Source: Nocardia alni (lineage in GTDB: Bacteria; Actinomycetota; Actinomycetes; Mycobacteriales; Mycobacteriaceae). Taken from it: a stretch of 64,000 bases of DNA. The notes beneath the pieces are model-generated. The model was not told the DNA's origin, ran no database searches, and saw only the letters and a program-made list of their open reading frames with translations. Numbering within the stretch: position 1 is the stretch's first letter; each line of letters begins with the position of its first letter. The DNA lies in the NCBI RefSeq assembly GCF_019038435.1, contig NZ_JAGPOX010000040.1:1-64000 (forward strand). The letters are read 5' to 3'. A program made the position numbers and the translations under genes. Positions 60,627-64,000 of the stretch are shown here, in pieces.

Positions 60627-61640
60627 TCACCTCATCGGCACACTCACCCCCCGCTCATACCGCGCTGTGGTGCCCATCCATTCGAGAAGCCCGGATGCGG
60701 TGGTTCGCACCCCTTCGGCGTAGCGCTGTGCTGGGTCGGGGAGGGCGGCTGCGGCGTTGCAGAGGAAGTTCAGGGTTGCCAGTTCGGCGTTGATCAGGTC
60801 TACGACCTGGGCGGACGCTTCGTGCTCGGAGAGTCCTCCGTGCGTTGTCAGTATGACCACCAGGTTGGAGCCGTTGCCGTGGGCTGCTTCTCGGGGGTAG
60901 GCGAACAGGTCGTTGGCCCAGGCCATTGCGTGGTTGAGGCGCAGCGATATGTCGATGATCTCCGAGCGGGAGGCCAGGTCATCGGGGAGCCAGGCGTGGT
61001 TCGCCATTTCGATGAGGGCCGCGGCGTAGAACATTCCGCCGCCGTCGTTGCGGGAGGCCAGGTATTGCGCGGTGGTGGGGATGGAATTCGCCGCGCGTTG
61101 CGTGCGGTCGTCGATGGTTGTCGCCAGGTAGGCGAGATAGGTTTGTGCCGCTCGATCCAGCCAATGCTCCAGTGCTGTCGTTCTGGCTTCTGTCCATAAT
61201 TCCAGCAGTACCGCTGCCAGCGGCTCGACGGCGGCGTCGGCGGGGGTGGCGGCGCCGGTGAGAACCGCGGCGATGAGTTCGCTGACGTTGTTGGCGTGGT
61301 CATCCTGGTCGACGCCCCAGATCTCGTCGAGAAAGTTGTCCAGGCACCACATCTGGATCAAGAGGCGGTTTGCCAGCCACAGACCCGAGTACTCGGCGTC
61401 GGGCCACATCCGCGCGTGTACCTCGGCGTATCGATGGCTGATGAAACGGCTGGTGAGGCGATCGGCGTCGGGCTGCTCGGAGAACATGCCCTGTGCCCGG
61501 ATCCATCGTTCGGTGTCGACGGTCAGTTGCGCCAGATGCCGGTTCACGCGAGCCGGGAACGGGCAGGAAATGACCAGGTCCGAAGCCGGAGCCGACTCCC
61601 CCGGCCAGTGGAGCACGGGCATCGAATGTCGTACCGTCAC
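60627..61640 (-). CDS. Class I terpene synthase
   Basis: 337 aa from a GTG at 61640 with GGGAG 7 nt upstream. The metal motifs are DNFLDE (in place of DDxxD/E) and NDLFAYPRE (NSE triad NDxxxxxxE). WLANRLLIQMWCLDNFLDEIWG and RLNHAMAWANDLFAY are the usual helices C and H of bacterial sesquiterpene cyclases. It cyclises farnesyl or geranyl diphosphate with Mg2+; the product is not predictable from sequence. No P450 is adjacent. Confidence 0.88.
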   Translation of the reverse strand: MTVRHSMPVLHWPGESAPASDLVISCPFPARVNRHLAQLTVDTERWIRAQGMFSEQPDADRLTSRFISHRYAEVHARMWPDAEYSGLWLANRLLIQMWCLDNFLDEIWGVDQDDHANNVSELIAAVLTGAATPADAAVEPLAAVLLELWTEARTTALEHWLDRAAQTYLAYLATTIDDRTQRAANSIPTTAQYLASRNDGGGMFYAAALIEMANHAWLPDDLASRSEIIDISLRLNHAMAWANDLFAYPREAAHGNGSNLVVILTTHGGLSEHEASAQVVDLINAELATLNFLCNAAAALPDPAQRYAEGVRTTASGLLEWMGTTARYERGVSVPMR

Positions 61641-62173
61641 AACATATCTCCCTGTGTCGCCGGGCACGCGTCATGACGCCCGGGCAGGTTTGCGGATGAG
61701 CCCAGTTGTCTTACGGGGCAGCGAGTTCTGTGTCGCAAGGGTAGTCGCGCACACCGAACCCGCACTGTCGCACCATGATCAGTTGGATACGCGGCCGAAT
61801 CGAGTCCGGCGGATCGGGTGCGTGAGGTTGGATCACGTTGTAGCCAAGTTGAATTCGTCTATCACCACGTCCGTTTCCTGGCACCCGGCCAGGTTCGCTT
61901 GCCACATGCAGTGTGCCCAGCGTACGGAAATTTGCACCTGTGTCAAAAGCACAGTGGGCCGGATGCGTTGCGGGACACCACCGAAACGCGCTTTCTCCTG
62001 GTCGAAGCGGGTTCCGATCAGTTCGAAACGTCATCCACCCGGGTAAGCGAGCCGCGTCCGGGCTATTCGCTCAGCCGAGCGGGACGAGCCACAGAAGCTG
62101 CGGAATGAGACCTGAGAACTGAAGCCAACCAACGAGATTCCGAGCTCGACGTAGAGTTCGGCTGATCAGGATC
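61641..62173. other. Intergenic stretch of about 530 bp, nothing recognised
   Basis: Open frames (for example 61711-62034 -) have no ribosome site or family similarity. No RNA gene. It holds the terpene synthase promoter region on its left. Confidence 0.4.
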
Positions 62174-62920
62174 CTACCGAGAGCGGGTCGAATTAGACTG
62201 GGCCTCAGCGGCATCCACACCCCAGCTGGCCAGCAGGCACAGCGCCTCGGCCGACGGCGAGCCCGGTTCCGCGTGGTAGACGCAGAGGTACTGCTCCGCG
62301 TCGTCCGGCAGGTACAACGTCTCGTACGCCAGCGTCAGCTCACCGACCAGAGGGTGCCGCATCCGCTTCACGCCGTGCCCCTTCTCCTTCACGTCGTGCG
62401 TGGCCCACAGTCGGCGGAATTCCTCGCTCTTGACCGACAGCTCCCCCACCAGCGCCGACAGATCCGGATCGTCCGGATGCTGGCCCGCGTACAGCCGCAG
62501 ATAGCTGACCATGTCGGACGCCTTGGAATCCCAATCGAGGAACAACCGCCGGTAGTCGGGAGAAAGAAACGTCAGCCGCGACCAGTTGCGTTCGGCGGGC
62601 GGCAGCTGCCCCCAGTCCCCGAACAGCGCCGCGGCCATCCGGTTCCAGGCGAGGATCTCCGACCGTGCCCCGCCCACATACGCCGGCATCCCGTCCATCG
62701 ACTCCAGCAGCTGCCGCAGCGTGACCCGCACCTGCTGCCGTTCGGGCACCCGGTTCTTACGCCGCTGTTGCTTCGGCTTGGCCAGACGGGTGAGGTGCGC
62801 GTGCTCGGCGTCGGTCAGCCGCAGAGCGCGCGCGATCGAGTCGAGCACTTCCGCCGACACATTGCGTCCGTTACCCTGCTCCAGCCGCGTGTAGTAAGCC
62901 ACCGAAACGCCAGCGAGATG
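62174..62920 (-). pseudogene. MmyB-like XRE regulator, 5' end removed by an element
   Basis: The frame contains HLAGVSVAYYTRLEQGNGRNVSAEVLDSIARALRLTDAEHAHL, the second half of the XRE HTH, then the MmyB-like ligand-binding domain (SMDGMPAYVGGARSEILAWNRMAAALFGDW, YRRLFLDWDSKASDMVSYLRLYAGQHPDDPDLSALVGELS). Before His a TGA stop occurs: the first half of the HTH (about 40 residues with REEVA) is not there. The sequence beyond 62921 belongs to the integrated element. A GTG at 62902 could start a shorter product without DNA-binding ability. Confidence 0.8.
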
Positions 62921-62952
62921 TCACTTATACACTCCTTCGGTAGGCTGGTCTC
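62921..62952. other. Probable element junction (att site half)
   Basis: 32 bp between the cut MmyB-like gene and the serine integrase start. The GATGTCAC next to the conserved His codon is the likely edge of the crossover. The other half-site and the missing gene 5' end must lie outside the window. Confidence 0.55.
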
Positions 62953-64000
62953 ATGACCAAGACAACGACCCGCACAGAGCCCGCGTGGCTCGCGGAAATC
63001 AATGCGGCCCTTGCTGTTTCGGTGGCCGATATCGACCCCGCCGACTGGATATACGGGTACGTGCGTATCTCGCGGGATGAGAAGGACCGCGCCGAGGGTG
63101 TGCAGTTGCAGGCCAAGAACCAGGTCGCGCACGCGACCCGCAAGCGGTTGCCGTTGGCGCGGATCTTCTGTGACAACGATCTGTCCGGCGCGGACGCCGA
63201 CCGTCCCGCCCTGCGCGAAGCGCTGGGGTTGGTGACCGCCGGTCCGTCGAAGATCATCCTTGCCCGGGATGTGGCGCGCCTGACGCGCGACTACGACCTG
63301 GGCAACGAGTTGATGAAACTCGGCCGGGACTCCGGTGTGCGGTATGTGTTCGTGAAGGACACCGAATACGACCTCACGGCCGGGGCGGGGCGGAAGAACT
63401 TCATGGTGAAGGTCGCCGAAGCTGCCGAGTACCGCGAGACCAACACCGAAAACCTGCTGGACAGGATGAGCGAGGAAGCCGCCAAGGGGGTCATGCAGGG
63501 CGGTTCGCGGCGGTTCGGGTACGGGAAAGTCGTTGGCACACACCCGATTACCGGCGATGACATTCTTGACCGGTGCGCGCTGCGGGACGAGGAGGTCACA
63601 GTATTGCGGGAAGGCCGGGACCGGATCATCAACGGGGAGACGCAGACCACGATCTGTGCCGATTGGAACGCGCGCGGGATCACCACCTCCGAGGGCAAGC
63701 TGTGGCGGGTGGGCAAGCTCTCGCACGTGTTGTTGCTGGAGGCGTATGTGGTCTACGACCTGGGTGAGCACACCGACCCGGGGACCGGGCAGCGGTGCGC
63801 ATGCCTGGACAATCCGGAGGGCAACGGGATCCGGGTGCACGAGCGCACCGGTACCCGTCATCGCGCGCAGTGGCCCGCGATCTTCACGCGCACCGAGCAC
63901 GATGCGATGCGGGCGGCGATCACCGCGCACCGCCGTTCGAAGACCCCGGAGGTTCCCCGTCAGCGTAACGGCGAATACCTGCTGACCGGATTGGCGGCGT
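62953..64000 (+). CDS. Large serine recombinase/integrase (partial, runs off the window)
   Basis: The first 349 codons are in the window; the frame stays open at the right edge. YGYVRISRDEKDRAEGVQLQ holds the catalytic Ser; SGADADRPALREAL, IILARDVARLTRDYDLGNELM and FMVKVAEAAEYRETNTENL complete the resolvase domain. Then the recombinase domain (RRFGYGKVVGTHPITGDD, NARGITTSEGKLWRVGKLSHVL) and the start of the zinc ribbon region follow. It catalyses site-specific integration of a phage or ICE. It lies next to the gene it interrupts, the arrangement of an attL/attR end. Confidence 0.9.
   Translation, partial: MTKTTTRTEPAWLAEINAALAVSVADIDPADWIYGYVRISRDEKDRAEGVQLQAKNQVAHATRKRLPLARIFCDNDLSGADADRPALREALGLVTAGPSKIILARDVARLTRDYDLGNELMKLGRDSGVRYVFVKDTEYDLTAGAGRKNFMVKVAEAAEYRETNTENLLDRMSEEAAKGVMQGGSRRFGYGKVVGTHPITGDDILDRCALRDEEVTVLREGRDRIINGETQTTICADWNARGITTSEGKLWRVGKLSHVLLLEAYVVYDLGEHTDPGTGQRCACLDNPEGNGIRVHERTGTRHRAQWPAIFTRTEHDAMRAAITAHRRSKTPEVPRQRNGEYLLTGLAA

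Noticed and set aside
61711..62034. 107-codon frame on the minus strand in the gap after the terpene synthase
   Set aside because: No ribosome site, no family and no secondary-structure pattern.

Overview
The window is high-GC actinobacterial DNA, most likely Nocardia or a close mycolic-acid relative. Supporting this are an oligoribonuclease tail next to tRNA-His, F420-type oxidoreductases, a mycofactocin-type SDR, a LAL-type LuxR regulator and a GC-rich codon style. The genus is an inference.

1-13.5 kb is mixed chromosome with signs of past transfer: tRNA-His, a VOC protein, a DUF2637 (SpdB-like) gene with a partner, an orphan XRE repressor with three copies of its likely operator, LysR/F420-reductase-like/epimerase genes, a glucose-dehydrogenase-like MDR, a GH19-like enzyme, decayed acetyltransferase and methyltransferase genes, a GNAT + XRE-ImmA pair, and a divergent SDR/AraC pair. 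13.6-22.0 kb looks like a catabolic cluster (P450, mycofactocin-type SDR, HSL hydrolase, AAHS-type transporter, second SDR) with a LAL regulator. 22.2-30.5 kb holds single genes, including two AAA ATPases and an RNA-ligase/SEC-C pair. 30.9-35.7 kb is an ABC importer plus zinc dehydrogenase operon with a divergent AraC regulator, followed by an L,D-transpeptidase.

37.2-57.8 kb, starting at tRNA-Lys, is an old, immobilised accessory island. Its large serine recombinase is broken by loss of the N-terminus, an IS3 insertion and a frameshift, and a replication-relaxation gene is truncated against it. The cargo has two notable parts. (a) 41.0-47.3 kb: NUDIX, PfkB-like, a 69-aa protein, cupin, radical SAM/SPASM, adenylate-kinase-like protein and an XRE-TPR regulator, with a shared palindromic operator candidate in both divergent promoters. 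(b) 53.5-57.2 kb: a compact ubiquitin-like conjugation operon (Multi_ubiq modifier, E2-like, JAB-E1 fusion, DUF6527, Clp-fold serine protease) divergent from a ribbon-helix-helix gene, with three 8-bp-spaced repeats between them. Between lie a trypsin-like protease, a frameshifted membrane REase and the antirestriction gene ardA, which gives a defence/anti-defence setting.

57.8-64 kb returns to chromosome: a Uma2/SRPBCC deletion fusion, an LLM F420 pair with a TetR regulator and twin operators, a terpene synthase, and an MmyB-like regulator whose 5' end is cut off by a second element whose intact serine integrase runs off the right edge.
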